Assembly: GCA_009667805.1 (NCBI GenBank)
Contig: CM019067.1
Span: forward strand, 241,711,721 to 241,775,720
Direction of reading: 5' to 3'
Origin: Leptobrachium leishanense
Lineage: Eukaryota > Chordata > Amphibia > Anura > Megophryidae
Length of the DNA: 64,000 nt
Position 1 is the stretch's first letter, and each line of letters starts with the position of its first letter. Of this stretch, positions 37,858 through 50,924 are shown one piece after another. The notes under the pieces are model-generated. The model did not search any database, had not been told where the DNA came from, and saw only the letters and a program-made list of their open reading frames with translations. Position numbers and translations under genes: made by a program.

Positions 37858-39741
37858 GGTGGCCGGCGGCGATCGAAGGTGGATGTGCGTGCCTGGAGCT
37901 CTGCTATACACTCGGGAAATACAGCGTTTCTAGGCAATTTGGATCTCCGGTTCCTCTCCTTTCCTGCCTCGCATATTGCCGGCCATCAGGTGCAACACTC
38001 TGGAGCCTGCTTGTTCCCCCCTCCGGACCTGCAAGAGCGGTGAGGGCCACGAGAGAATCATCCTTGCTACAGACCGGCGGCCATCTTTGCGGCCTATTGT
38101 GCCTACGAACCCACAGGCGAGCGAGGTGGAACACAGCCATGGGATGGGTAAGAAGACCAGAGGCGGCAGTGTCCCGGACGACTCCCATGCCCCTGATATT
38201 TGTCTTGCATTGAGGGGCAGTCAGGGTCGATGGCTACTACCACCCGACCTGCCTGGGCCCGGGCCCTCCAGCCCAGAGTTGGCGGCTTCCACTGCCACCC
38301 CTCCTGCCTTGCACGTGGTGCAGTCTGATGCAGAGGACGAGGATCTCCCTGCTACTAAACGGGATATACGTACCCTGTTGGCTGACACTCAGGAGTCCTG
38401 GCAGGGGGATCTGCATGTCCTCGGAGCTGAGCTAAAAGCGGCCCAGATTCAGTTGGGGGAAGTCCAGTCCCTCACACGGGTGGTGGAGGAGGTGCAGACC
38501 GTGTCCTCTTCCCACCTACAAGCGATTCAACACCAACTGGATGGCCTACAATCCGCTGTGATGGCACTGGAATCCAGGCATCAGCGTAAGAATGTTAACC
38601 TTCGGGGGGTGCCAGAAGTGGTGAAGGACCTGAACTTAATGGCTTATGTCTCCCGATTTGTGACAGTGATTCTCTCCCCCTCGGACAGCTCCGGGGACCC
38701 CGTTTTGATGTCCCTTTGTGTGCGAAAGGCCGCCTTGGCTCCCGCTGAAGCACCTCGAGACGTCATAGTGACCCTTCGGAGTGTAGCTATCCATTCAGCA
38801 ATGCCACTATTGCCGTGTACCGGGACCTTTCTTATTTAACCCTCGCTGCTCAGCGCCGTTTAAGGCCTGCGACGACTCTCCTCCGTACCCAGGGCGTTCG
38901 CTATCAGTGGGGTGCCCAGGGTACCCTGATTATTCGTCAAGAAGATGGCCGTACACTTGTGGCATCCACGGTTGAGGAGGCCGTTGCCCATCTGCACTCT
39001 ATGGGTCTACTTCTGGACTCTCCAGGTGGCGTTGTGGCAGAATTATCGGAGCACTCTTCTCTACCACGCAGCACACCTGACTAAGTGACTTGACTGCTTA
39101 GGAGAAACAGTCGTTGTTCGTGGTCTGTTGGCCATATTTCACTGTTCAATTGCATTCATGGTTTGTTATGGACACTGCAGGGCTTTTGGCTGATGGAGTT
39201 TTTTTTATATATATATATCACTGTCCCTTCCCCCCTCATTAATCCCTTCCCTGGGAGCAGGGGCATGTGGTGGGCGAGCCTTGAGGTGGCCACCTAGGCT
39301 CTCGCTGCCTTTTTAGGCCCCACCACAGCCCTTACCTTTTTGCCACCTCTCCGGCCCCCTGAACCCCTGCGGCGGAACGAGAGTGAGCCGGTGAGCGCCA
39401 CGTGTCTATGGACCGGGTGCTCCTTTTTCTGTTGTGGTTCCTCCCCCCATTACTATTATTATTGTTTTTATTTCACTTTTTATTTTATTTTTTCTCTTGC
39501 CCCCCTCCCTATGACCTCGCTCGGCGACCCCTCGTGACACCGCTTTTTTGCTACGAATTACTTTGTCCATCTGTTTCAGTGACCTTTTTTTTCTCTCTAA
39601 GATGTTGATCCTACACGATTATTTTATCTTAGTTATTGCATTTCTCTTCTGTGACTTCTTATTTTAACTCTATGTCTATTGTACTGCTGACTTAATTGCA
39701 AAATAAAATTTTGAAATATAAAAAAAAATCTAAATATATAA
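37858..39741 (+). mobile_element. L1-type retroelement with ORF1 only
   Basis: It is flanked by a 15-bp target duplication, ataatactcMcctca, at 37843-37857 and 39742-39756 (14 of 15 identical). It ends in aataaa (39702-39707) and an A-rich tail. The body holds a GC-rich 5' leader, an ORF1-like gene and a 600-bp 3' region, but no endonuclease or reverse transcriptase. The duplication implies a single complete insertion. It resembles half-L1 (HAL1) elements described in mammals. Confidence 0.8.
37976..39084 (+). pseudogene. L1/Tx1-like ORF1 protein, one frameshift
   Basis: L1 ORF1 proteins bind RNA and package the LINE transcript. The first frame (37976-38839) has a low-complexity N-terminus, a predicted coiled coil at about residues 125-200 (repeated leucines, LHVLGAELKAAQIQLGEVQS), and then RKNVNLRGVPEVVKDLN, which matches the start of the RRM core. 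After a shift near 38770-38790 the second frame carries VYRDLSYLTLAAQRRL and then YQWGAQGTLII, the hallmark C-terminal domain. The true start may be GMGKKTRGG downstream (about residue 57). The frameshift probably makes this copy non-functional. Confidence 0.78.
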
Positions 39742-40296
39742 ATAATACTCACCTCAATCCAGCACCAGGCTCCCTCAGAGCTAGCCTGGATGTGACATGT
39801 TGCAGTATCCTTTGAAGTCAGAGCTGTCATATGACTGGTGGAAAGTGGACGAGTGAGTGTCTAATCAAGCCAAACGGATCTCAATGCAAGTGAGAAAGCC
39901 AGGAATGAACTACTTTTCGAAGAAAGCAGAGTGGAACACACTACTTGTCAGCTTTCTTGATGGGGGAATCCATCCCCCTTCCCCTGCTCTGTAGGATGAA
40001 TCAGCCATTTGAGACCTACCCAAAGGGATTGAGGTTGGAGGACACTCAAAACACCGTAACTATTCAATTTTCTATTGAATGGTTAAAGTGCCTAGAGTGT
40101 CCCTTTTAGAATATTTATTTTCTAAGCATGGTCTAATACTGCTGGTATGAGTAACATAATAACCCCAGTTCATACATATATTTATTGCATCGTCCGTTGA
40201 TGCTCATGGCTGGTACTTCAGTAATATGCGAGCACCTCTCCAGTAAGTGTCCTTGGGCAAAACACCTAACGGTACATACTCGCCACCCAGGACATA

Positions 40297-41913
<1,617 letters not shown>

Positions 41914-41921
41914 TACTTGAA

Positions 41922-42348
41922 GGCTGGGGTCAGACCAGCGCACTTTTAACGTGCGTTCTGGCGCACATAATTACGGCCGCACTAGCAGCAGATGACGGGC
42001 AATGACGGACAATATACGATGTACGGCCGCACAAAAGTCCGGCCGTGCAACGCAAGTGGAATTTGAACGCATTTTTCTGAGAACGCTGAACCGCTATTAC
42101 TGACGTACTGAGTGCGCAGCTGCGGCATAGCGGCGTGTTTGCGTGATTTGGAGATGTCAGACACTGCTAATGTCCAGCCTACATAACGTCCAGACGCAAA
42201 AAGAGTTTTATTGACGATCCGTACAAAATCACGCCCGCAAATGCGCGTCGTCTGCCCGTTTTTGCGTATTCCGTGAAAATATACGTCAATGTGTTCGGAC
42301 GCACTTTTTCACGTTCGCGGGGAAAAATGCTTTCGTCTGACCCTAGCC
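41922..42348. mobile_element. fold-back MITE (ggctagggtcag family), copy 3
   Basis: It is 427 bp, from ggctggggtcagacc to its inverse gtctgaccctagcc. It is flanked by gaa at 41919-41921 and 42349-42351. The unbroken LINE tail at 33157 has a single gaa here, so the 3-bp target duplication is proven by an empty site. Confidence 0.92.
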
Positions 42349-42399
42349 GAAAACGAGAGAAATCTCAATGTATCCTTCCTGGTAAAATACTTTTACAGA

Positions 42400-43574
42400 C
42401 TTGGTGACATTCGTGAAATATTATTTGGTTGACTTCTGTAAGGGTTAAATACAAGGGGTGTTTAAAAGTAAAAAACAAACAAAATTCTTTTTTCTTGATT
42501 TCTTCAGGAACTCCATGGACTCCGTATCTGATTCTTATCCTACTTCTTCAAAATAACAGCATCAAGTTACACTTCCTGATGTGAAGAAGGGAGGAGGAGG
42601 GTTTTATTCAGGTTAAACAGGGTTGGTAGTAACGTGGAAGCAGCCGCAAACAAACAAAAACTGCTTTGATTCAAATTCTTAAGTAAAAAAAACAATATTA
42701 TTACTTGGCAAGCCTTTTGCCGTGATGATGTAGTTGTAGTCAATAAAATATATTTCATTTTGATTTGACAATTACAAACCCTCCTCTTGGAAAATAATTC
42801 TTCACACCATAGATTTTGCCAGAGATTATAGACGTATTGAAATATTTTCCTTCGTATCAGGAAATTTGTCACAAAAAATTATGCTGTTATCGCGACTTCC
42901 TTGTGCCCCATGAAATATCTTTAACTAGATGATTATCTTTCAGTCTGGTAAGAATATGCATCAGCTTTTACTTTATCTTCAAATGGCAGCCAAACAGATT
43001 GTTTCTCCATGTCAGAAGCTCCCAAAAACAACAAACCGCCGAAACTGAAATCACGGAAAGTGTGTGTAATGCATATTTAAAATAAATACAAAAAAAAGTA
43101 AATCCTCTACTTTTAGAATCTAATAGTTCCCAGTGTTCTTCTGCTGCCCCTGTTCGATTCATGAGATCTCGCACGCGCATGAGATCTCGCACGTGCATGA
43201 GATCTCGCACAATGTTTAAGGTGCTGGGATAGTATAGCGGTACGCTCATAATAAAGTGCGAATACGAAGCCACTAATGGTTAAAGGCTCACAAAGTCATG
43301 TGCAGCTTCCTATTACAGTCTTTTCTGAAATGGGGATTGCTGTTTTCTGTTATGTAGTACAAAATGGATCATAATTGTGCCACCCATTACTTTAACCAGT
43401 TGAGTCCTCAAGGGCTGAAATATTACATTGACAGGGTTAGTTTAGTCTTCTCTGTAATGGCACCATTGAGCTAAAACCTTGTGAGACCTGAGTGTAAACC
43501 CACCACAACCACATTGCAGGCCACTTGTACTGTTACCTGTTTTCAGGACCCTTACAAACCTTATTTAGATTTAC
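42400..43574. other. spacer with a small tandem repeat
   Basis: No gene recognised. At 43159-43211 catgagatctcgcac repeats three times with a 20-bp period, alternating cgcg and cgtg. Confidence 0.5.
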
Positions 43575-43794
43575 TTAAAGGGAGACACCCACAAAAAAAT
43601 GAAATGTTACTTATTTTGTTTATTTTATGTTGCTGACATCTTACATGTGCTTTGTTTTTCTCATGTATGTTTACTTAGGAAAATATTTTACTCTACACGT
43701 GTCACTGGGTGCATCCATTTGTGATCTTTTGTGTTGTAAACCCCCCCCCCCCGCGCGGACACACACACACACGACACTAATCCATTCTTGATGC
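43575..43794. repeat. possible T2-like end, then a C run and CA repeat
   Basis: ttaaagggagacaccc at 43575 fits a TTAAAGGRR end, but no partner was found. A poly-C run at 43741-43752 and (ca)n at 43760-43772 follow. Confidence 0.4.
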
Positions 43795-44206
43795 TAGCAT
43801 GGAGAAGGTAAGCAAGGAAATCTGCGCTTGCAGTTTTTCCCCATTACCGTCTCCATGTTAACATCGTATTCTGGGATTGCGGAGGGACGTGGAACTATTT
43901 GTTCCCAGTTTCACTATGCTCGCGATGAGAAAAAGGGGCAGATCGGGTCACCCTTGTCGCCACGTTATTAGAGGGGAGTATGGGATATTTGGGGGGGGGG
44001 TTGGAGTGTATTAAATGATTTTGCGTTTGCAGAATCATTTAGCACCTGCTTTTAGGAGTTGTTAAAATTTTGGCTTGCGCCTCCCGATGGTAATTTGCCC
44101 CTGCACTTTGTAATACCTAACTTGTCGAGACGGTAAAAATTCATTTTGCTCCCCGTGTTAAATATAGAAGATGCTTAAGTACAGTAAGCTCACGCACAGG
44201 GACGGA
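43795..44206. repeat. dispersed repeat, copy 2 (partner at 5570)
   Basis: Colinear with 5570-5957; see that entry. It is followed directly by cagggacggattaag at 44207, a hAT-like end whose partner was not found. Confidence 0.65.
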
Positions 44207-44489
44207 TTAAGATCTCTAGGGCCTGTGCTGAAGAGTTTGGTGGCTTTTTTCGGAATTTAGTGAAATGAAAACATATTTTAGGTTATTTAATAGTGCAGGT
44301 ACGAGTATATCTATCCAGGCAAATACTGTGAGTCAATTTCCATTTAGATTTCAATTATTTACAAAGTGTAAAACTATTGTTTTACATTTTATCATCCAAA
44401 ACTTTGTGGTTATATATTCTATAAGGAATTTTTGTTAAAGAATTGAAATGTGAACCTGTTCCTGCCTTTTTCGGAGAAAATATCAAATT

Positions 44490-45626
44490 TTAACCCTTTC
44501 GCTGCTGAGCCTTTTCCCACCTCTGTGCTGAGCTCATTTTTACCGGTTTCGCTCATCATGTTTAACCGCGTTTTGAAGCCTTTTTTTAATATATGACCCA
44601 GACATATTATATATCGTTCTTTCCGGCAGACTGTGCAGATTCATAATATGTCATTATTATATGTATAAGTTATGTCATGTCTGTATATTATAACAAAAAA
44701 ATGCAATAAAATTAGAATTTTCAATAATTTACAATGTGTAAAGTGTTTTTTTCACATTTTAAAATGCGATCGTTTGCGGTTATATTTTCTATGGGGTGCG
44801 CTTGTTAAAAAAATTAGAAATGAGGAATCGTTCCTTTTTTTTGGGGAAAATTACGTGTTTTTTAGCAAATGCCCCCATAGAAAAAATCGTTAGTGCAGCA
44901 TCATTGTTCACATTATAATTGAAATGGGAACAGTATTGTTGCACTAATAAATCTAAAAAAAAAAAAAAAAAACTTTTTTTTTTTTTTTTTACATTTTACA
45001 TGGTCATGTTTGGTATCATTGGAAAGGCCACGCTCTGGCCGTTCCAATGATAACAAACATTAACCCCTAGCTGTCACGGATCGGGAGATAGGGGGTTCCA
45101 ATGAACCCCCTATCTCCACTATAGGTGGCAGCAAGGGGTTAATTTCAAAACTGGCGCCACTGCGCGATGACGCCAGTCATTAGGGGGATATCCCGGAAGC
45201 TTGGCCGACATCCAAGATGTGTCGGCCAGCTCCGGGAGGGGACCGCGATACGGCGCATGTTGGTGCCATATCGCGATCCAGCCCCCTAGGGGTTAAAGAC
45301 AGCCACCGCTTGGAAGGGCAGGCTGTGCCCTTCCAGGCGGTGCCTGTCTTTAATCGCTGGCCCGCGGGGAAGGGGAGGGGGAGAGGTCCGAAGAGGTCCA
45401 ATGGCGGGGGGGTGCCTGAAATAGACGTCATCGCGCATGCGCGATGACGCCTATCGTGCCCGCCGGGGTCCCGGAGGCTGGGCTGACATCGATGATGTCA
45501 GCCCGCACCGGGGGGGCCGCGCGATCAGCCGGAATACCGGCTGATTGCGACTGCAAAGGGAGGACGCGCTCAGCGCGTCCTCCGCAGCCAAGTACCAATG
45601 CGCGTCCACCGCATTGAAGTGGTTAA
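44490..45626. repeat. TTAACC-ended element carrying nine successive palindromes
   Basis: The borders ttaaccctttcgctgctg and, inverted, ttaaccacttcaatgcgg are alike and lie at TTAA. The left third is AT-rich and partly repeats 44335-44480. From 45009 to 45582 hairpins follow one another: 45009-45057, 45084-45117, 45191-45237, 45244-45274, 45294-45352, 45421-45454, 45480-45504, 45521-45549 and 45560-45582. The hairpin part is strongly GC-rich. No coding sense was found. Confidence 0.7.
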
Positions 45627-46460
45627 CCAAAGAATGAAAAAAGGAAATACTGTATTTCCCTTGTGTTTTGGAGGATGGTGTTTTATGAATAATATGACCA
45701 TGTATAAAACACTGGCCTTGCTCCAAGCGTGGGAAATGAAAAGGGGAGTAATGGCAATGGTATTGCTCATTTTGTACAAGACAAATGGACAAATGGACTT
45801 TGGAACTAAAAATAGTTTTTCTTGTTTCTTTTCTCTTAGATTTTTCATTGTCACGTTTGGTATCCATGCAATGGCCAGACTCTGACCTGTCCAATGACAA
45901 CTCACTTGACCTTGTGAGGTGTAAAGATTAGTGATGCAGGGTTCTAAAGTCGCTCCCCTGTGATCTTCGATGCAGTACAGTGATTTCGATTTTTGATGTA
46001 TCATTTCATAACCACAGATTGTGCCATCACATCCGTACTTGTTGGTGACATGAGAAGTGAGATGGTTAGTTAGTGCAGCATCATTGTTCACTTTATAATT
46101 GAAAAATATTGCTGTGTTAGAAAGAAAAAAAATTAAGAAATTTTTATTGTTAAATAAAACCTGGTCATATTTGGTATCATTGGAAAGATCATGCTCTGGC
46201 CTTTCCAGTGATACCTCACTATACTATGGGGTTGGAGATACAGGGGTCCAAATGCCCATAGATGCAGTCATATTTATCTTTTCTCTGGGGCATGGGCCTG
46301 GAGCTGCTGCTCCATCAGCCCCTATGTTATTCCGGCCCTGCTCACGCTGCGTGGAGCAAAACCTTTTCACTGGACTGTAGCGTCAAGATTGAAATATCAA
46401 CGCCAGAAGTTAAACTTACTTCCTCTAGTGCTAACGATTACATATCGAGATGCAACATTA
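45627..46460. other. spacer with relics of the first hairpin
   Basis: Variants of the word tttggtatcattggaaag recur at 45849-45890 and 46168-46215, each followed by a tctggcc or tctgacc centre. They look like worn copies of the hairpin at 45009. No gene. Confidence 0.45.
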
Positions 46461-46975
46461 GCACCAACTATGGAATAGTGCTCAGTTTCTTTACATCACT
46501 TGCTCCTCACTGTGTAGCATTGGCCACAGAATGGACTGTATGGGTCTGACGTCGTGGAAACCAACTCACAGCATTGTATTGTGTGGGATGTATTCAAAAG
46601 ACCTCGCCAGGGGGTAGATTAGATTTCTTCTAAGCTCCGTCATATCTCATTCAGCTGTTTCTTATCTTGTGTAGCATGCATAACACAATACACGCCCTGC
46701 AGCTTTATCTAAATATTCACTCCTCCACCCCCATTGTCTCCTAAATACTGTAGAAGCTACACTACAGCTGTAAAGTAAAATGTTTGCACTTATTTTGGTA
46801 AATGTTTCATCATTGGAAAAATCCACAAAATGGAAATGCGAGATAAACGCCTAACTTTATTTTTCCTTTTTACATGCAATTACTCCAAATAAAGAACAAA
46901 AAATCAGAATGTGTTTTTATAAGGTGGTTTTGTCCTAGTTACTGCTTATGTAAGTGATAGTGTCCCTTTAAAACG
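46461..46975. repeat. dispersed repeat, inverted partner of 57690-58170
   Basis: The two regions match as reverse complements over several blocks: cattgtattgtgtgggatgt, tctcattcagc, the aatgttgcttt-like zone and aaaccacttta-like words. The right border gtgtccctttaa is T2-like. Because both copies sit near COA1 in opposite orientation, they could pair. Confidence 0.6.
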
Positions 46976-47911
46976 TCAATGTCCGTTGCGGTTTCCATCA
47001 TAATTTTACCATTGCTAAAATTCCTTAAATATCCAAAGTCTTTTTCCAAACCTTCCAGGTGTTTAAGAATTGGAACTCCGTCTCCATTTTCTAATAAAAA
47101 ATAGTTTCTGTATTTTTCTTGTATGAAAGGTACAACGCCGAAGGCTTTATTTATTTATTTTATAAAGGTCACATCCTTTCCTTTTAGTACAATTACTGAA
47201 GGAGACATGTAAATTCGTTTAGCGTTTGCTGATCCCTTCAAGTGGATTACGGCTTCAAATAGGCAGGAGATATCCCAGTGTTTGTGCTCCACAACATTCA
47301 CATGTGTGTGCTTTTCTGTGATCACTTAAAAGTTGAGCTTTGTCCAGTCTTTAGATCCGTAATACATAGATTTAAAAGAGGCTGTCACAGTTTTGGGGCT
47401 CTGTCTCGCTGCCCCACTGTCCCATCTATGGAGACTTCTGTCCCGCATTTTACAGGCTATGAGGTAGCCCAGGGCCAGCGCTGCAGCCGGCTCTGACGTT
47501 GTGACTCTTTATCTTTGTAAACTGGCCAAGCCTTGCTGGTTTGGATGATGTTTGCTGCTGGTAAAAAGCAGTTTTGAAGTCTTGCTTCAAGTAATCGTTT
47601 TGAATGGGTCATGATGATACACACAGTCCCTCAGTGACATGACATCTAACGTAATACTCCTTCAACTGTGGAAACCTTATGTGTCACTCTGGTCCACATT
47701 TGAAAATAATTTCCTGGTGAGTCCTGGTAGGACTCATGTCCTATGTGATATGGGCCTGCTGATGATCACGCATTCAATCTCCTTTTTCCTTGAGAAATAA
47801 ATGTGATTCTTGCATAAAATTTTGAACGTCAAAAAGAAGAACTGCGTTTATGGACTACGTTTGCTCCTTCATAATTTTCTCTCCTACAAAATTATTGAAA
47901 ACACCTGAACA
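46976..47911. other. spacer, nothing recognised
   Basis: No gene or repeat end recognised. May include the unseen 5' part of COA1, but no exon could be supported. Confidence 0.4.
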
Positions 47912-48772
47912 TACCACGGCTAGCTTCCTGTTGCTCCAATTTACACTGCTCCTTAAATCTGTTAAACGCTCAGTGCTGGTGTACCTGATACTGGTGGCCA
48001 GGGCACTGATCCCCCTTCATTGGAAAAATTCTGCTGTCCCTTCTCAATGGGAATGGATATCGAAGGTGGAAGACTTCCGCACCATCGATGGCCTATTGGC
48101 GTCATCGCAGCGAGAGGGAGCGGAATTTGCAACCAAATGGTTCTATTGGGAGCGCTATACTGGAAGCCTGGTTTCCTGGCGAACCGACCCTGCAGGTGCC
48201 CCGAGACTTGATTCCTATCCCCCACCAGGGTGTCATGAGTGGCCTCCATTTGGTCTTTGCCTCACCTCGGCAGAGCCCCCATCATAGTTCCCTGAGTTGC
48301 TGCTGCTGGGGGGGCCGGTTGCTGGCCTCAGTCCCTTGTACCTGTCCTTCTTTCCCCCTTCTGCACCCCCTCCCCATGCCTTTTTTTCTTTCTTTCTGCT
48401 AGTTATTTTGTTTCAGTTTTACTATCTTTATGTGCCCAGGCACCTGTCCCCGGAGTTTTTTCGTTCCCCGTACACTATGGGCTGCAGACACTGGCTACTC
48501 TGTACGCGTCTGCTTTTTTATCGTGGGTCGGGCTCAGCTTCTGATGTCTGGTGGTCTCCTTTGATCCATTTCTCTGTGCCTTTCGGTTGCTCATTTGCTG
48601 TACTGTTTGGCTTTTTCATTGCCATTCATCAATTTTATTTGTGGAGCTCCCTTTTTTTTCTTTTCTTTTTTTCTTAATGTTGTTTTATTTTCTGTCTTGT
48701 ATATTATGTCAATAAACTCAAAATAAATAAATAAATAAATGTCAATGAATTTTAAAAAAGAAAAAAAGCAAG
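47912..48772 (+). mobile_element. L1/Tx1-type LINE 3' end, 5'-truncated
   Basis: It encodes the last part of ORF2 (to 48287), with HWKNSAVPSQWEWISKVED and FATKWFYWERY, the usual C-terminal pattern of L1-type LINEs. A pyrimidine-rich 3' region, aataaa at 48711-48716 and an (ataa)n tail follow. cacctgaaca at 47902-47911 and 48773-48782 is the likely target duplication. Confidence 0.8.
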
Positions 48773-48782
48773 CACCTGAACA

Positions 48783-50122
48783 AAACATACTAAAGAATTA
48801 TTTTTTATGTTTACGGGAAACCGTAATGCCTATTCTTGTGCGCTGTCTTGTGAATGCAAGGCACTGGGATACTCAAAAGTAAAAAAAATGGGGGTGGAAC
48901 AGTGGGTTTAAATATTAAACCCATCCTGACCCCCCTCCACAATAGCACTAGGATGCATTGGCGTGACGGTAATGTACAGAGCTGTGAATTGTTTTCCTAC
49001 ACCTACAGAAGGTTCTCCAGCACGAGCTGATTGATGTCCTTCCATGCTGAGGAACACCCTCTGCTTCAAAGGCTTTATCCACCTGCTGAGGGTTAGGAGA
49101 TCAGCTCATCATGTCCATTTAAAATCCATTAAATAGTCTTGGTGGCTAGAGTGGCTATCACACTGGCAAAATTAACCCTTTAATGCACAGTATTTTAAAT
49201 TCGAAACCACATTTTCAGATTGAAACCATTGTAATTTTCCAAAATAGATGAGTGTTAAGTCTTAAGTCTTAAGATATAGACTTATATAAAAATGTCACCT
49301 TTATTCTCTAGTTTCCATTTCAAGGGAACCTGGTGGGTTAAATAAACAGGATAAATTTCATCTAGATAGATATCAATATGAAAGATTACCACATGAGATA
49401 AATGGTACACCTCCCTGAATCCAGTGGTATAGTACCTTCCATTGCTCAGGTGTCAAGTGCTCTAGTGTTTGAGATGAACAGTTTTGTTGTGGGAGAGGAT
49501 GAGTTTATTGATTTCAGTCAGGGGATTAGGCCAGTGAAGGCACACACTAAGCCTCAATTTACAAATATGGGCTCAGCCCCATCGTCAAAATCAGCACCTT
49601 TTACAGCCATATTTCCGCCATTTTTTGGTTTTTGGAGAGTCAAATTACCAGCACTTTGTCTCAGAACATAAACACGTGTGGAATACATTTTTTTTTTTTG
49701 GAGACGTAATGCAGCACAAACATGGTCCATAAGGCCCAAATGTGATAACGCGTTTGTTCAGAAAGGGTTTTCTCCAGTATAAGAAATAGGTTTCTTTGCC
49801 GGGACGTCATTGTATCAGGACTTCTGCCAAATTTAACCTCATCCTACTATATGCGACACCAAATTTTATGGGTCAGGTGTCCTGCCTGAATCCTAGTCGC
49901 CAAGAATAGAGTGGGAGGAATGTGAGTACACAACAGGCATTTATTGAAGTGTGTGTGTGTGCACACACACACACTTACTTGAGGATGAGGGGTTAAATCA
50001 GAACAGGTGCACTGTTTTAACCGCTTCTGATTTAATGCCTCATCTGCTGGCCATGGCTGGGGGTGTATAGCGGGAATGAGAGCCTCCTATTTACTTATTT
50101 TGCCCCCACAAACAGTCTAGAG
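48783..50122. other. spacer, nothing recognised
   Basis: Contains a gt/ac microsatellite at 49949-49976. No gene recognised. Confidence 0.45.
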
Positions 50123-50306
50123 CAGTGGTTCCCAACCGCGGTTCTCAAGTACCCCCAACAGGCCAGGTTTTGGGGATCACCTTGGGGAAAAGCAGACTGA
50201 ATCCTGCAATCACTGAGCAGTAAATCGTATCACCTGTGCTGTGCTTTGGATATCTGGAAAACCTGACCTGTTGGGGGTACTTGAGGACCGCGGTTGGGAA
50301 CCACTG
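50123..50306. mobile_element. hAT MITE, 184 bp, second copy
   Basis: Same family and same length as 22454-22637, with ends cagtggttcccaaccgc and its inverse. Flanks gtctagag and gactagag match at 7 of 8 positions. It lies 0.5 kb before the first COA1 exon found. Confidence 0.86.
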
Positions 50307-50825
50307 GACTAGAGGATAGTGATTGAGAGTGGGTGGGCTATCAAGAAGATTGCCCATTCTGATTTAACCCCTCAACTGTTAACCATGAGTGATGCGCATC
50401 AGTGGGGTCAGGAGTCTGCTCTTTCACGTGAGCCCATGAGATTCTGGAGCAAGTTCCCAGAAGCCCACCTGCTCTTCTGAGTAACTATTCACCTGCACCC
50501 ATTGGGTGAGGGTTTGATTAAATAAACGCAATATAAAATGGATTGTCCTGCTTGCAAATTGAAGTAAGTCTTATGGAGGAGGCTTGTGTGATTTATACTG
50601 ATCTTTGAAAAGATTACATTTTTTATTTCATTTGTAGCTGTCACCATTTGGCAGGCTCGTTCTTTGGAAGGTATGGGATGGAAAGGGCACTTGCTTATTG
50701 TTTACAGTCTTGTGATTCAATCTTTCAGAACAAAACATTATTTAAAGCAAGTATTAAAACAACAAGCTTTCACACCTTGAGAGCAGCTGACGAAAGAATG
50801 AACATCTGCGTTTTTGTTTTTCCAG

Positions 50826-50924
50826 GGAAGATGCCAATCCCTTTAAAAAATCTGCAACAATTGGCCATTTATGTGACTGTGGTGTCTGGCGGAGGATGTG
50901 GCCTTATGTATTATTTCATGCAGA
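50826..50924 (+). CDS. coa1: COA1 coding exon with start codon
   Basis: COA1 (MITRAC15) is a small mitochondrial inner-membrane protein that helps early assembly of cytochrome c oxidase and of complex I. This exon starts after a pyrimidine-rich acceptor (gtttttccag) and ends before a strong donor (gtgagt). ATG at 50831 begins MPIPLKNLQQLAIYVTVVSG. Residues 11-30 form the single membrane segment, and the exon ends YYFMQ plus one base (phase 1). The split codon completes as Lys in the next exon, giving YYFMQKTF, which matches the family pattern. Upstream 5' exons were not found. Identification rests on recall of family sequence, so it should be confirmed by search. Confidence 0.85.

Larger units (their letters stand above)
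37771..40107. repeat. T2-like MITE split by an L1-type insertion
   Basis: It starts at ttaaagggagagc and ends with gcctagagtgtccctttta. Removing the insertion at 37858-39741 with its 15-bp duplication leaves about 440 bp. The ends are only partly alike, so the pairing is a reasonable guess. Confidence 0.5.

Noticed and set aside
38815..39084. Separate small gene downstream of the L1 ORF1 frame
   Set aside because: It is the C-terminal domain of the same ORF1 after a frameshift, so it is counted within that pseudogene.
43159..43211. CRISPR-like short repeats
   Set aside because: Only three direct units without spacers in vertebrate DNA: a small tandem repeat.
44207..44225. hAT-like end cagggacggattaag
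   Set aside because: No inverted partner or repeated ctcacgca flank was found, so no element was called.
47850..48287. 145-residue frame as a host gene
   Set aside because: Its second half matches the C-terminus of L1-type ORF2, and the first part lies outside the element beyond the target duplication.
50648..50825. In-frame extension upstream of the COA1 ATG (MAGSFFGRYG...)
   Set aside because: A clear splice acceptor precedes 50826, and the upstream residues show no COA1 pattern. Read-through of the intron.
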